64,000 bases of DNA from Colletes latitarsis (Eukaryota; Arthropoda; Insecta; Hymenoptera; Colletidae), in the NCBI RefSeq assembly GCF_051014445.1, contig NC_135146.1:1426001-1490000 (forward strand). The letters are read 5' to 3'. Shown here in pieces: positions 40,081-49,800 of this stretch (its first letter is position 1; each line of letters opens with the position of its first letter). Under the pieces are notes generated by a model. It made no database searches. It was not told the origin of the DNA and saw nothing but the letters and a program-made list of their open reading frames with translations. Both the position numbers and the translations under genes were made by a program.

Positions 40081-43000
40081 ACACGACCCGGAGAATCCTC
40101 TAAAGCAATTGCGCATCGCGCAGCATAATATGCGGCGTGCGCTAATTGTTCATGGTGAGGTGAGCGAGCTAATGCACACAAAGGAGATCGACGTGTTGCT
40201 CATGCAGGAACCTTACCAATTTCAGGGACAGATTCCAGGCTTTGGGCTCACGGCGAAGGTGATCGCCGAGAATGATCGGGCTATGGCCGCAATAGTGGTC
40301 AGAAACCCGGACATCTCGGTGGTAAAAATCACACAGCTGTGTGATACTCACACCTCCTGCGTTTGCATTAGCGGACCCTTCGGTAGTTTCTACCTCGTTA
40401 GCCAGTACTTTCAATGCTCGGAAGACATTGAACCAAGTCTGGCACGCTTGGAGAGGACACTCGATGCTCTCCAACACCGTCGAGTCGTGATAGCCGCGGA
40501 CGTAAATGCCAAATCCCACCTTTGGGGGGGGAGAAAGCGTTCGACCGGACACGCGAGGCGAGAAACTCGAAGAGTTTATCGCATTACACGACTTGACGAT
40601 TTTGAACGAGGCTGGGAGTATTCCTACATACTCCAGCCCTGCCGGTGAGTCATGGATCGATGTCACATTATCGACTCCAGACATGGCGACAATTGTGCGA
40701 AACTGGACGGTTCACGAGGATTGGACCTCCAGTGACCACCGACTCATTGATTTTGTCTTACAGTTCACGGACGTGAATGAGAATCGAAGGCCACAGCCTC
40801 GATTCCGCACGTTGCATGCGAACTGGGAGCGATTTGATCAAGTTCTACTTGAGGGCGCGAGGCAATTACCCCTCGGCACTGGTTGCTGCAGGGAAGTCGA
40901 ACACCTAGCACAAGAGGTCGAGAAATCGATCATCGATGCGTGCAATGCCTCAATGCGCCCCAAGAAGTGGCATTCAAAGTCCGTCCCATGTTGGACGGAA
41001 AATTTGACGAGAATGAAAGCGCGAGTCTATCGACTTAGACGAGCCTTTCAGCGCGAGAGGAACTCGGAGGAGAGAGCGGCAAAGCAGGCTGAGTATCGAA
41101 CATCTAGACTCGCCTACACAGCCGCAGTGCGCGCTGCGAAAGCACAAAGCTGGCAGAATTTTGTGACGGAGCAGGGGAATAAAGAGCCATGGGGACTTGT
41201 CTACAAGATCGCCCAAAAGAAACTCTGTGTTGAGACTGCGGTCTCAAACATTCGAACGCCAGAAGGATATACGACTGACTGGGAATCGACTGCCTCGCAG
41301 CTCCTACAGGCGCTAATCCCGGACGACTCGTCCACGGATGAAACGCCGGAGCAAGCAAACACCAGAGCTGATGCTGCAACCGATCCGCCGACTGAAGACT
41401 GTCCAGTCTTCACGAGGAATGAGCTCGGAGCTGCAGTATCGCGCTTAAAGCGAGGCAAATGCCCTGGGCTGGACCGTATAGAGGCCGAGGTAGTTAAATG
41501 TGCTTATGGATCCATCCATAGTGCTCTACTTCGACTCTACAACGCGTGTCTAGCGCACGGGGTCTTCCCCGTTAGGTGGAAAATCGGCTCGATCAGAGCA
41601 ATCTTGAAAGGGCCCGATAAACCACCAACGGACGTCAAGTCGTATAGACCGATATGCCTACTTTCCATCCTAGGCAAAGTATTAGAAAGACTAATGCTCA
41701 ATCGAATGAGTAACATATTCCTTAACCCAGAACATAGTTCCGATCGGCAATATGGATTCAGGCCTGGACGATCCACGGAAGACGCCGTGGTGAAGCTCAG
41801 GGAATTGATATCCCAGCGAGAGGAACAATATGTGATGGGTCTCTCCTTCGACATCGCCGGAGCTTTTGATAATGTTTGGAGGCCAAGCATACTTCAGAAG
41901 CTGAAACGCCGGGAATGTCCCCGAAATCTTTATCGACTCATGGTCGACTACTTCGCTGACCGTATGGTTACAATAGTTTCCAAACACGGTAATGTGCGTA
42001 AGCAAGTCACCAAGGGCTGCCCACAGGGGTCGATACTCGGTCCGAGCTGTTGGAACCTAGTCTTTGACGAAGTTCTACAGCTCCTATCAAACGAACACCT
42101 GGCTTGCGAGCCAATAGCCTACGCTGACGACTTACTCGTGGTATTTTACGGAAACTCGAGGAATCAGTTGCAGCAAAGAGGGCAAAGAGTCGCGGATACA
42201 ATTTCTGAGTGGTGCGCCACGCAGAAACTTACACTATCTGCGACCAAGACCGAGATGATTCTCTTGAAAGGAAATCTGGATAGAGAACGACCTCCTGCGA
42301 TAAAGATAAACGGAAGAAGTGTGGCACTCAAGCAAACCATAAGGTACTTGGGTGTTCACATCGATGCGCGAATGGGAGTAAGACCCCACGTCGAATACTT
42401 GAATGCCAAAGTCATGCGAACGTTTTATACGCTAGCAAGACTTGCTCGATCAAACTGGGGATTGGGACACAGAACCATGCGTACTTTGTCCAAAGGTCTC
42501 TTCGTCCCGATCACGACATACGCCGCCGCAGGATGGGTAGACATGCCCATCTCTGTGACAAGAACTAAACTTGCCAGGGCGCAAAGACATGTTTTGCTCG
42601 CCGTGACCAAGGCCTATCGCACGGTATCTACCGACGCGATCACTGTGATCGCCGGGACGATGCCGATAGACTTGGTGTTAGTGGAGCGCGCGTGTGCATA
42701 CCGGATAAAAAGACAAATCAATATCGAAGTCGGAAATTGTCGAATAAGTCGAGCCGATTTGGCGGCTGAAGAAGTAACCGCTGCTCAGGCGAAAGCCTTG
42801 GTGCGAGCGGAACTTCTCAATATGTGGCAAACGAGATGGTCGTCATCAGAGAAAGGTAGGGTCACCTACCGCTACTTCTCTGATGTATCTGTCCGTCTCA
42901 AAGCAAGCTGGGTGATCTTGGATCACTACGTGGTACAATTCCTAAGCGGGCACGGAGATTTCCGAGCCGAGCTCAAGGAATTTGCTTTAGTACCGCACGA

Positions 43001-43223
43001 GAATTGCGACTGTGGCCAAGTGGAAACACCAAGCCACGTCCTATTCGAGTGCCGGAGGTACCGAGACGCGCGAGAACTCCTGAGACAAGCGGCTGAAGAA
43101 ACTGGCCATCCGTGGCCGGTGACCGAAGCCGATCTTGTAACACAAGACCTATACAGGGAGTTCCGGACATATACGCGCTCGGTACTACTTACGAAAGCAG
43201 GGCGAAACCAAAATCGCCATTGA
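40073..43223 (+). pseudogene. Retrotransposon ORF2: endonuclease-reverse transcriptase, one frameshift
   Basis: ORF2 nicks the DNA target and copies the element RNA onto it. The first ATG in frame (40073) overlaps the ORF1 stop as ATGGATAG. The endonuclease shows QHN near its start, the MQEPY glutamate, ADVNAK, SWIDV and SSDHR. Reverse transcriptase motifs include SFDIAGAFD, GCPQGSILGP and YADD (about 42119-42130). A C-terminal CxC-x7-H-x4-C motif lies at 43005-43052. The reading frame breaks in a run of eight G at 40524-40531: the upstream part (through the SHLWGG endonuclease motif) is in one frame and everything after it is in another, so one extra G explains the break. An ATG at 40506 opens the downstream 905-codon frame but is not the native start. 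The rest is intact, so inactivation looks recent, or the extra G could be a sequencing error. Confidence 0.9.
40524..40531 (+). other. Frameshift in an 8-G homopolymer of ORF2
   Basis: Eight consecutive G separate the two frames of the endonuclease domain. Both flanks carry recognisable endonuclease motifs (ADVNAKS before, a GEKLEEF helix and SWIDV after), so the run is where the frame was lost. Homopolymers are prone to slippage in replication and in sequencing, so the change may be real or technical. Confidence 0.85.
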
Positions 43224-43567
43224 ACGCACTACGCTACGTAACAGACCGAGAGAAGTCTGCGGATTCTCTTTAAGAACCATGCTTGAAAATGTACTCGAAC
43301 GGATGCTAGGTCATGTGCTTCGGCAATGACCTCCTCGGGCCGGGATACAAGCCCCGCTTGCTTCGGCAAGCGTTCCTGGATTGGGTTGGACTCGAGGTGG
43401 CAGCAGGTTTCGACGTCGTTAGCCTCCAAAACGCATAACGACGCATGAAAAGTAGATGCCCGAACAACAGGCAAAATATAGTTGCTGGTATAGACCTTCG
43501 GTCTGAGGTACAGCATAGTCCCCAAGTGGCAATCGCGCTTGGACAGAATAACGACTACACACTACAT
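43224..43567 (+). other. 3' untranslated remnant of element 1
   Basis: Non-coding, non-repetitive sequence follows the ORF2 stop. It carries a short stable hairpin, described separately. It has no poly(A) before the next element starts at 43568, so the true 3' end of element 1 is either missing or unrecognised. The last 20-40 bases before 43568 could belong to other DNA; I cannot tell. Confidence 0.6.
43355..43372 (+). other. UUCG-capped hairpin in element 1 3' UTR
   Basis: CGCTTGC (43355-43361), loop TTCG, GCAAGCG (43366-43372) form a perfect 7-bp stem with a C(UUCG)G tetraloop, a well-known extra-stable RNA fold. It lies about 130 nt after the ORF2 stop. A role in recognition of the RNA by reverse transcriptase is possible but inferred. 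Confidence 0.6.
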
Positions 43568-43569
43568 GT

Positions 43570-44928
43570 CTCAGGGCAGTCGTCGGGGATTATCTCCGCG
43601 GCAGGTGGATCGAGTATCCGGGCCGGGATGGTGATATGCGGAGGGAGGTCTACTGCGGGGTTCCGCAGGGGTCGGTCCTCGGGCCACTCCTGTGGAACAT
43701 CGCGTACGACGCGGTGTTGCGGGCCGACCTCCCCGACGGCGTCAGTGCCGTGTGTTACGCAGATGACACACTGGTGCTGGCCGTCGGGGCTCAGTGGGGG
43801 AGGGCCAAGCGCCTCGACGAGGAGGGGGCGCAACGCGTCGTCGACCGGATCAGGGGGATGGGGATGACGGTGGCGGTCCATAAGACCGAGGTGATAGCGT
43901 TCCATTCACTTCGGCAGGATCCGCCACCCCCTCTGATCCGAGTGGGTGGGGCTGATATCGAGGTGAAGCCCCGGATGAGGTATCTGGGGCTGATCCTTGA
44001 TAGCCACTGGCGCTTCGAGGAGCATTTCCGGTGCCTGGTTCCCCGGTTGGAGAGGGTGGTCTCGGCTTTAGGCCGGATCCTCCCCAACCTGGGGGGCCCG
44101 GCAGGACGAGTTCGCCGCCTCTATGTGGCAATGGTTCAGTCGGTGGTCCTATACGGGGCTCCCGTCTGGGCGGACGACCTGGCGGCCTACCGGCGCAGCA
44201 TGACGATGCTGCGTCGGGTGCAGAGGCGGATGGCGCTGAGGGTCGTCCGCGGCCACCGGACCGTGTCGCATGAGGCGGCGACGGTTCTTGCGGGGATGCC
44301 GCCCATGGATCTCCTCGCGTGGTCGCACGCGCTGATGTATCGTCATCGAGTCGACCGTCGCGCGGGAGTGAGGGCGGTCCCGGGAGAGCAGGAACCTGCT
44401 TGGGGCGATTTGAATCGCCAGGCTCGGCAGTTCGTGGTGCTCGCATGGCAGGAGCGGTTGGCCCTGCCAACTGCGGGGCAGCGGACAGTCGGGGCTGTTC
44501 GGCCACTCCTGTGTGAGTGGCTGGACAGAGGCCATGGAAGCCTTACTTACCGGATGGCACAGGTATTTTCCGGGCATGGTAGCTTCGGAAGATACCTGTG
44601 CCGGATAGGGAAGGAGCCGACGGCGCGTTGCTGCCATTGTGACGCCGAGCAGGACACGGCTGATCATACCCTCCAGGTATGCCCAGCGTGAGAGGGGGAG
44701 CGCCGTGTCCTGGCCGGCGTCATAGGGCGGGACGTCTCGCTGCCGGGTGTGGTGCGCGCCATGCTCGGCAGCGAGAGGAAGTGGAGGGCCGTGGCCTCCT
44801 TCTGCGAGACCGTAATGCTGCAGAAGGAGGCCGCGGGAAGGGAGCGCGAACTTCAGCGGCGCGCTGAGGCTCGCGCTCGTATGGTGGCGCGAGGGCGTCG
44901 CGGGCGGCGGCCTTTGCGCGGCGGATGA
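43570..44928 (+). pseudogene. ORF2 C-terminal fragment of copy A, with a nonsense codon
   Basis: About 452 codons correspond to residues 603-1060 of the element C ORF2. The fragment keeps reverse transcriptase motifs GVPQGSVLGP and CYADD, the thumb region and the C-terminal CxC-x8-H-x4-C zinc motif, but has lost the endonuclease and the first half of the polymerase. A TGA at 44689-44691 replaces the tryptophan that follows the zinc motif (CPAW in element C). The frame then runs on another 78 codons to the family stop TGA at 44926-44928. An internal ATG at 43636 is not a native start. It cannot make a working enzyme. Confidence 0.92.
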
Positions 44929-45446
44929 CCCTGGCTGGGAGGGGGCCCCTGAGGGGAACCTCCTCCCGCCAGGCGGCGATGGGTCGGATCGGGTGGGTCC
45001 GACCCACGGGGAGGCACCTTCGGAGGCCTGGAGCGGCCATGAGCTCCCGGCCGCCGAGGGGTAGAAACGGGGTGACAGGCGGGTGCGAGTTGGGGCTCGC
45101 AGCCCGCCACTAAATGCGGCCCCGGGACGGATGGCGGCGGGATGGAGTGGCCCCGTCCTGCCGCTATGAGACAGAATGTCTACAGGGTGGACCGTTTGTC
45201 CCCCCCGGGGATGGGCGCAAGGCGCGGGCACGGGGAGGATACCGGAAGAATGCTTCGAGCGATTCTCGGTATCCTCCCAAATCGTGCGGAAGGGTCACCG
45301 TGGGGTTTTTAGTGGGTAGATCCCGCGCCCGTCATTCTACGGGCGCGGGTAATCCCACACAACCCTCCCGCCTCTCCCCAAAGAGGTGGGAGGGAGTCTT
45401 TCGAAGATTTTCCCCACGACAAAAAAAAAAAAAAAGAAAAAAAAAA
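44929..45446 (+). other. Copy A 3' UTR with three hairpins and poly(A)
   Basis: The untranslated region aligns with that of element C. Three stems are kept: 45233-45245 with 45266-45278; 45322-45332 with 45339-45349; and 45363-45374 with 45383-45394. Where copy A and element C differ inside the stems, pairing is preserved by G-C/G-U exchange. Poly(A) occupies 45421-45446. Confidence 0.85.
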
Positions 45447-45697
45447 GTAAGCAAGCCGTGAGCTGGTAAGCGAGCAGGTAGCTAGTTTGGAAGCAGTATG
45501 CTAGTAAGCAAGCAGTGGTCTAGTAAGCAAGCAGTGAGCTAGTAAGCGAGGAGGAAGCTGGTAATGAAGCAATATGTTAGTGAGCAAGCTGTAAGCTAGG
45601 AAGCAACATGTCAGCTTATAAGCAAGCAGCAGTGTAGTCAGGAAGCAGTTAGCTAGAATGCAAGCAGCATGCTAGTAAGGAAGCAGTAAGCGAGTAT
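45447..45697. repeat. Satellite B (19-bp minisatellite), segment 1
   Basis: This is diverged tandem 19-bp units of AGTAAGCAAGCAGTAAGCT type, starting directly after the poly(A) of copy A and ending at the solo LTR. About 13 units. The unit is itself built from two AGTAAGC-like halves (11 + 8 bp). Confidence 0.93.
45693..45697. repeat. Target-site duplication of solo LTR, left
   Basis: AGTAT immediately precedes the LTR's TG and is repeated at 46890-46894 immediately after its CA. It is a 5-bp duplication of satellite B sequence, the size made by many Ty3/gypsy and BEL/Pao integrases. Confidence 0.85.
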
Positions 45698-46889
45698 TGT
45701 TAAAGTACTAAGGGACTTTAACGTGGGTCCGGATGAGGGAACAGACAGGTAGAAGAACAGTTAGAACTTTTACAAAAAATTAAATTTATTTTTACAAAAT
45801 ATAATCTGTTACAAACTTAAAAATGTGGAACATAAATATAATGGAAGACGAAAATTATGGAATGCTCGCCTCGGCTTTTTCGACCGGTTTCCTCTTTTCT
45901 CTCCCGATTGATTTACCTTGGTGGAGGCCTTCTGTAACACAATTGTACAGCAAAGTATGAATATTTTGCGGACAGCTTACATGTTAACGCGCGCGTCAGC
46001 TGCTTATCTCGCGCTCCAGCGACAGTCTAGTGTGTTTGGAGGGGAAAGCTGGCTGGCAATTTAGCACTCTGACCAGTGGACTGTATATTCTTTCTGATCG
46101 ATGAGATTCGTTTCTTACGAACTCACCGACGTGCACAACCGGGTAGATGAAGTTTTCCTCCGATCTACCGGGTTCGCTCTCGCAATGCCACGGACGGGAA
46201 ACCAAATGGAGGTTGTAAGGCTCCAAGAGGCTATATCCCGCGAGCACGCTCACCGTGCGAATGGCGTCTGGACACCACCAACGTAAGAGGACTTCCTGTC
46301 CTGGTTCGGCTCCCTCGTCAGCTGCTCCTCAGGAGCGACCTGCGGCCTGCGTACGCAGCTGCCTAGCCAGCGATTCCTTTCAACCAGAAATGCCCGACAG
46401 CCAGCCGTAGCGACCTCGACGGCGGCTCCTATAGTCCGAGGAACTGGCCTGCAGCTCGCCGGATTAGGACGAATTCCCCTGCAAACCTATCCACCCTACT
46501 TTTACAGCCCAGTGTGGTCGACTCACAGCTGGTAGTAGGTGTAGAGGTGGGAGGAAGGCTCCTCGAACCCTTTGTTCCACCGTACGCTTAGGCTCTACTT
46601 ATTGTCCCCTCACGACGGTATATTGGAACGGGTTCTCAGAAGCCCGATGCACGGAGAGCACCACGAGGTGATATCCGTCCTGAATATCTAACTTCTGGTT
46701 GCTCCTACGCCGTATAGCTCCAGACTAGTCGTTGAAACTTTGGAAAAACACGTAAATAGCCGCGCTTTACGAATCTAAACGCTGGAAAATTTCCACGTCA
46801 GCACAACCATCTAGAATCACGCCAATTCAATATAGATATGGGCATCGCGACCGAGTTTCTCCGTCTCGGACTCACGCGATATTTAAACA
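45698..46889. mobile_element. Solo LTR of an LTR retrotransposon (1,192 bp)
   Basis: A single non-repetitive block interrupts satellite B. It begins TGTTAAAG and ends TTTAAACA, giving TG...CA termini with a short imperfect inverted repeat, and it is flanked by a perfect 5-bp duplication AGTAT on both sides. There is no internal coding region, primer-binding site or second LTR. It is therefore best explained as what remains after recombination between the two LTRs of a longer element. An AATAAA signal on the - strand near 45785 would suit a - strand orientation with a short R-U5, but orientation is not proven. The longest open frames (about 85 codons) look accidental. The family (Ty3/gypsy or BEL/Pao) is inferred only from the 5-bp duplication. 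Confidence 0.82.
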
Positions 46890-46894
46890 AGTAT
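46890..46894. repeat. Target-site duplication of solo LTR, right
   Basis: AGTAT follows the terminal CA of the LTR and matches 45693-45697. After it the 19-bp satellite resumes (GATAGCAGTAAGCTAG). Confidence 0.85.
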
Positions 46895-49800
46895 GATAGC
46901 AGTAAGCTAGTAAGCAAGCAGGAAGCGCGTGTGCTAGCAGTAAGCTTGAAGCAAGCAGTGAGCTGGTAAGGAAGCAGTATGCTAGTAAGCAAGTAGTAAG
47001 CTAGTAAGCAGCCAGTAAGCTAGTAAGCAAGCATCAGGCTAGTCAGGAAGCAGTTAGCTGATAGGATAGCAGTATGTTATTAAGGAAGCGGTATGCTAGT
47101 AAGCGAGCTGTAAGCTAGAAAGCTGCCAGTAAGCGAGTAAGCATGCAGTGAGACAGTAAGCGAGGGGGAATCTAGTCAGGAAGCAGTATGCTAGTACGCA
47201 AGCATTAAGCAAGTAAGCAGGCAGTAAGCAAGTAGTCAAGCTGTAAGCTTGTTAACATGCAGTGAGCTGGTAAGAAAGCTCTATGAAAGTATGCAGTTAG
47301 CTAGAAAGGAAGCATAAAGTTAGTAAGAATGCAGTAAGCCAGTAAGCCTGCATGGGGCTAGTAACAAAGCAGTAATCTTGTAAGCAAGCAGTAATCTAGT
47401 AAGCAAGCAGTATGCTGGTGAGAAAGCAGAAAGCTTGTAACAAAGCAGCATGTTAGTAACAAAGCAGTATACTATTAAGCAAGCAGTGAGATAGTAAACA
47501 AGCAGCAAGCTAGTAAGCAAGCAGTAAGCGAGTAAGCTTGCAGTAAGCTAGTACGCAAGCAGTAAGGTAGTAAGCAAGCCGCAGGCTAGTAAGCAAGCAG
47601 CAAGCTACTAAGAAAGCAATTAGCTAGTATGATAGCAGCAAGCTAGTAATCAAGCTGTAAGCTTGTTAGCATGCAGTAAGCCGGTAAGAAAGCAATATGA
47701 AAGTATGCAGTTAGCTAGAAAGGAAGCAGTAAGTTAGTAATAAAGCTGTATGATAGCAAGCAAGCAGTAAGATAGAAAGTAAGCAGCAAGCTAGTAAGCG
47801 AGGAGAAAGCTAGTAAGGAAGCAGTATGGTCGTAAGCAACCTGTAAGCTAGTATGCAAGCAGTAACCTGGTGAGGATGCAGTATGCTAGTACGCCAGCTA
47901 TAAGCAAGTGAGCAAGCAGTAAGCTAGTAACCAAGCTATTAACTTGTCAGCGTGCAGTAAGCTGGTAAGAAAGCAGTTAGCCAGTGAGACAGTAGTGAGC
48001 TAGTAAGCAAGCAGTAAGTTAGTAAGCATGCAGTAAGCCAGTAAGCCTGCAGGGGGCTAGTAAGGAAACAGCATGCTACTAAGCAACCAGTGAGCTAGTA
48101 AGCGAGGAGGAAGCTAGTAAGGAAGCAGTAAACTTGTAAGCAAGCAGCGAGCTAGTAAGCAAGCAGTGAGCTAGAAAGTGAGCAGTTGAGCTTGTAAGAT
48201 AGCAGTTAGCTAGTATGCATGCAGTGAGCTAGTAAGCGAGGAGGAAGCTAGTAAGGAAGCAGTATGCTAGTAAGCTTGCAGTGAGCCAGTAAGCGAGCAG
48301 GAAGCTAGTAAGCAAGCAGTAAGATGGAAAGCAAGGAGCAGGCTAATAAGAAAGCAGTTAGCTAGTAAGCAAGCAGCAAGATAGTAAGCAAGCTGTAAGA
48401 TAGTAAGCTTGCAGTGAACCAGTAAGCGACTAGGAAGCTAGTAAGAAAGCAGTATGCTAGTAAACAAGCAGTATGCTACAAGGCAAGCAGCATGCTAGTA
48501 ACCAAGCTGTAAGCTTGAAAGCAACAACAGGCTACTAAGCAAGCAGTATGCGCGCAAGCTAGCTGTAAGCTAGTAAGCATGCAGTGAGCTAGTAAGCAAG
48601 CAGCAGGCTAGTAAGCATGCAGTGAGCTAGTAAGCGAGGAGGAAGCTAGTAAGGAAGCAGTATGCTAGTAAGCAAGCAGTAAGCTAGTAAGGAAGCAGCG
48701 TGCCAGTAAGCATGCAGTAAGCGAGCAAGCTAGCAGTAAGATAGTAAGAAAGCAGAAATGTTGTAAGAAAGCAGTTAGGTAGGAAGCTGTAAGCTAGTAA
48801 GCGACAAGTAAACTAGTAAGCAAGCACAGAGCTTGTAAGCATGCAGTAGGCAAGTGAGCAAGCAGTGAGCTATTAAAAAAGCATTAAGGTAGTAAGAAAG
48901 TTGCAAGCTGGTGAGCATGCAGTAAGCCAGTAAGCAACCAGTAAGCTTGTAAGCAAGCAGTAAGCATGTAAGCATGCAGTGAGCTAGTAAACAAGCAGGA
49001 AGCTAGTAAGGAAGGAGCATCTTAGCTAGCAAGCTGTAAGCTGGAAAGCAAGCAGCAAGCTAGTAGGCATGCAGTGAGCTAGTAAGATAGCAGTATGCTA
49101 GTAAGCAAGCAGTAAGCTAGAATGCAAGCAGCAAGCGAGTGAGCTAGCAATATGCTAGCAAGCAAGCAGGGACCCCTTATGGGAGCAGAATGCTAGTAAG
49201 CATGCACTAACCTAGTTAGCAACCAGTAAGCTAGTAAGGGAGCAGGAAGCTAGTAAGGAAGCAGTATGCTCGAAAGCAAGCAGCGGGCTAGTATGCAAGC
49301 AGTAAACTAGTATGCGAGCAGGGACCTAGTAAGGAAGCATTATGCTTGTAAGCAAGCAGTAAGCTAGTGAGCGAGTAGTGAGTCAGTAAGCGAGCAGGAA
49401 ACTAGTAGGCAGCCAGTAAGCTAGTAAGCAAGCAGTAAGCTTGAAAACAAACAGTAAGCTGGTAAGAAGGCAGTAAGCTAGTAAGCAAGCAGTAAGCTAG
49501 AAAGCGAGCAGGGACCTAGTAAGGGAGCAGAATGCTAGTATGCATGGAGTTAGCTAGTAAGCAACGAGTAAGTTAGTAAGCAAGCAGAGTGCTAGGGAGG
49601 AAGCAGTATGCTGGAAAGCACGCAGCGGGCTAGTAAGCAAGCAGTAAACTAGTAAGCAACCAGTAAGCAAGTAAGCGCGCAGTGAGCTAGTAAGCGAGCA
49701 GGAAGCTAGTAAGAAATCGGGAAGCTAGTAAACAAGCAGTAAGCTAATAAGCAAGCAGTAAACTAGTAAGCAAGCAGTAAGCATGTAAGCAAGTAGTGAG

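Larger units (their letters stand above)
39381..43567 (+). mobile_element. 5'-truncated R1-clade non-LTR retrotransposon (element 1)
   Basis: Satellite A sequence stops abruptly after GCATTTCGCCAA (39369-39380) and retrotransposon coding sequence begins. The element keeps the 3' part of ORF1 with three zinc knuckles, ORF2 with an apurinic-like endonuclease, reverse transcriptase and a C-terminal CxC-x7-H-x4-C motif, and about 344 bp of 3' UTR. The 5' end is lost, as is common for non-LTR elements. No poly(A) and no target-site duplication are visible: the right side runs directly into another truncated element at about 43568, so the 3' end may also be cut. R1-clade membership rests on the domain order and the style of the endonuclease and knuckles. 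The exact family is not assigned. Confidence 0.9.
43568..45446 (+). mobile_element. Copy A: 5'-truncated GC-rich R1-clade element
   Basis: From 43568 the sequence matches the reverse complement of element C (ORF2 from about residue 603 onward, then the 3' UTR), with moderate divergence. It ends in a poly(A) of about 26 nt with one G (45421-45446) and is followed at once by satellite B. It is the oldest-looking of the three copies. No target-site duplication is seen: the left flank (ACGACTACACACTACAT) and the right flank (GTAAGCAAGCCGTGAG) do not match. Either the target was deleted on insertion or the left part was removed by later recombination. Confidence 0.93.

Noticed and set aside
44149..45231. 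360-codon open frame on the - strand, with similar frames at 55568-56377 and 58299-58679 on the + strand
   Set aside because: All are antisense or out-of-frame shadows of ORF2 fragments and the GC-rich 3' UTR, and they repeat in each copy.
43568..45460. Target-site duplication for copy A
   Set aside because: I compared the sequence left of 43568 with that right of the poly(A) and found no shared run, so none is claimed.
46096..46286. Small open frames inside the solo LTR
   Set aside because: About 60-85 codons on opposite strands, with no recognisable domain. LTRs normally carry no such gene.
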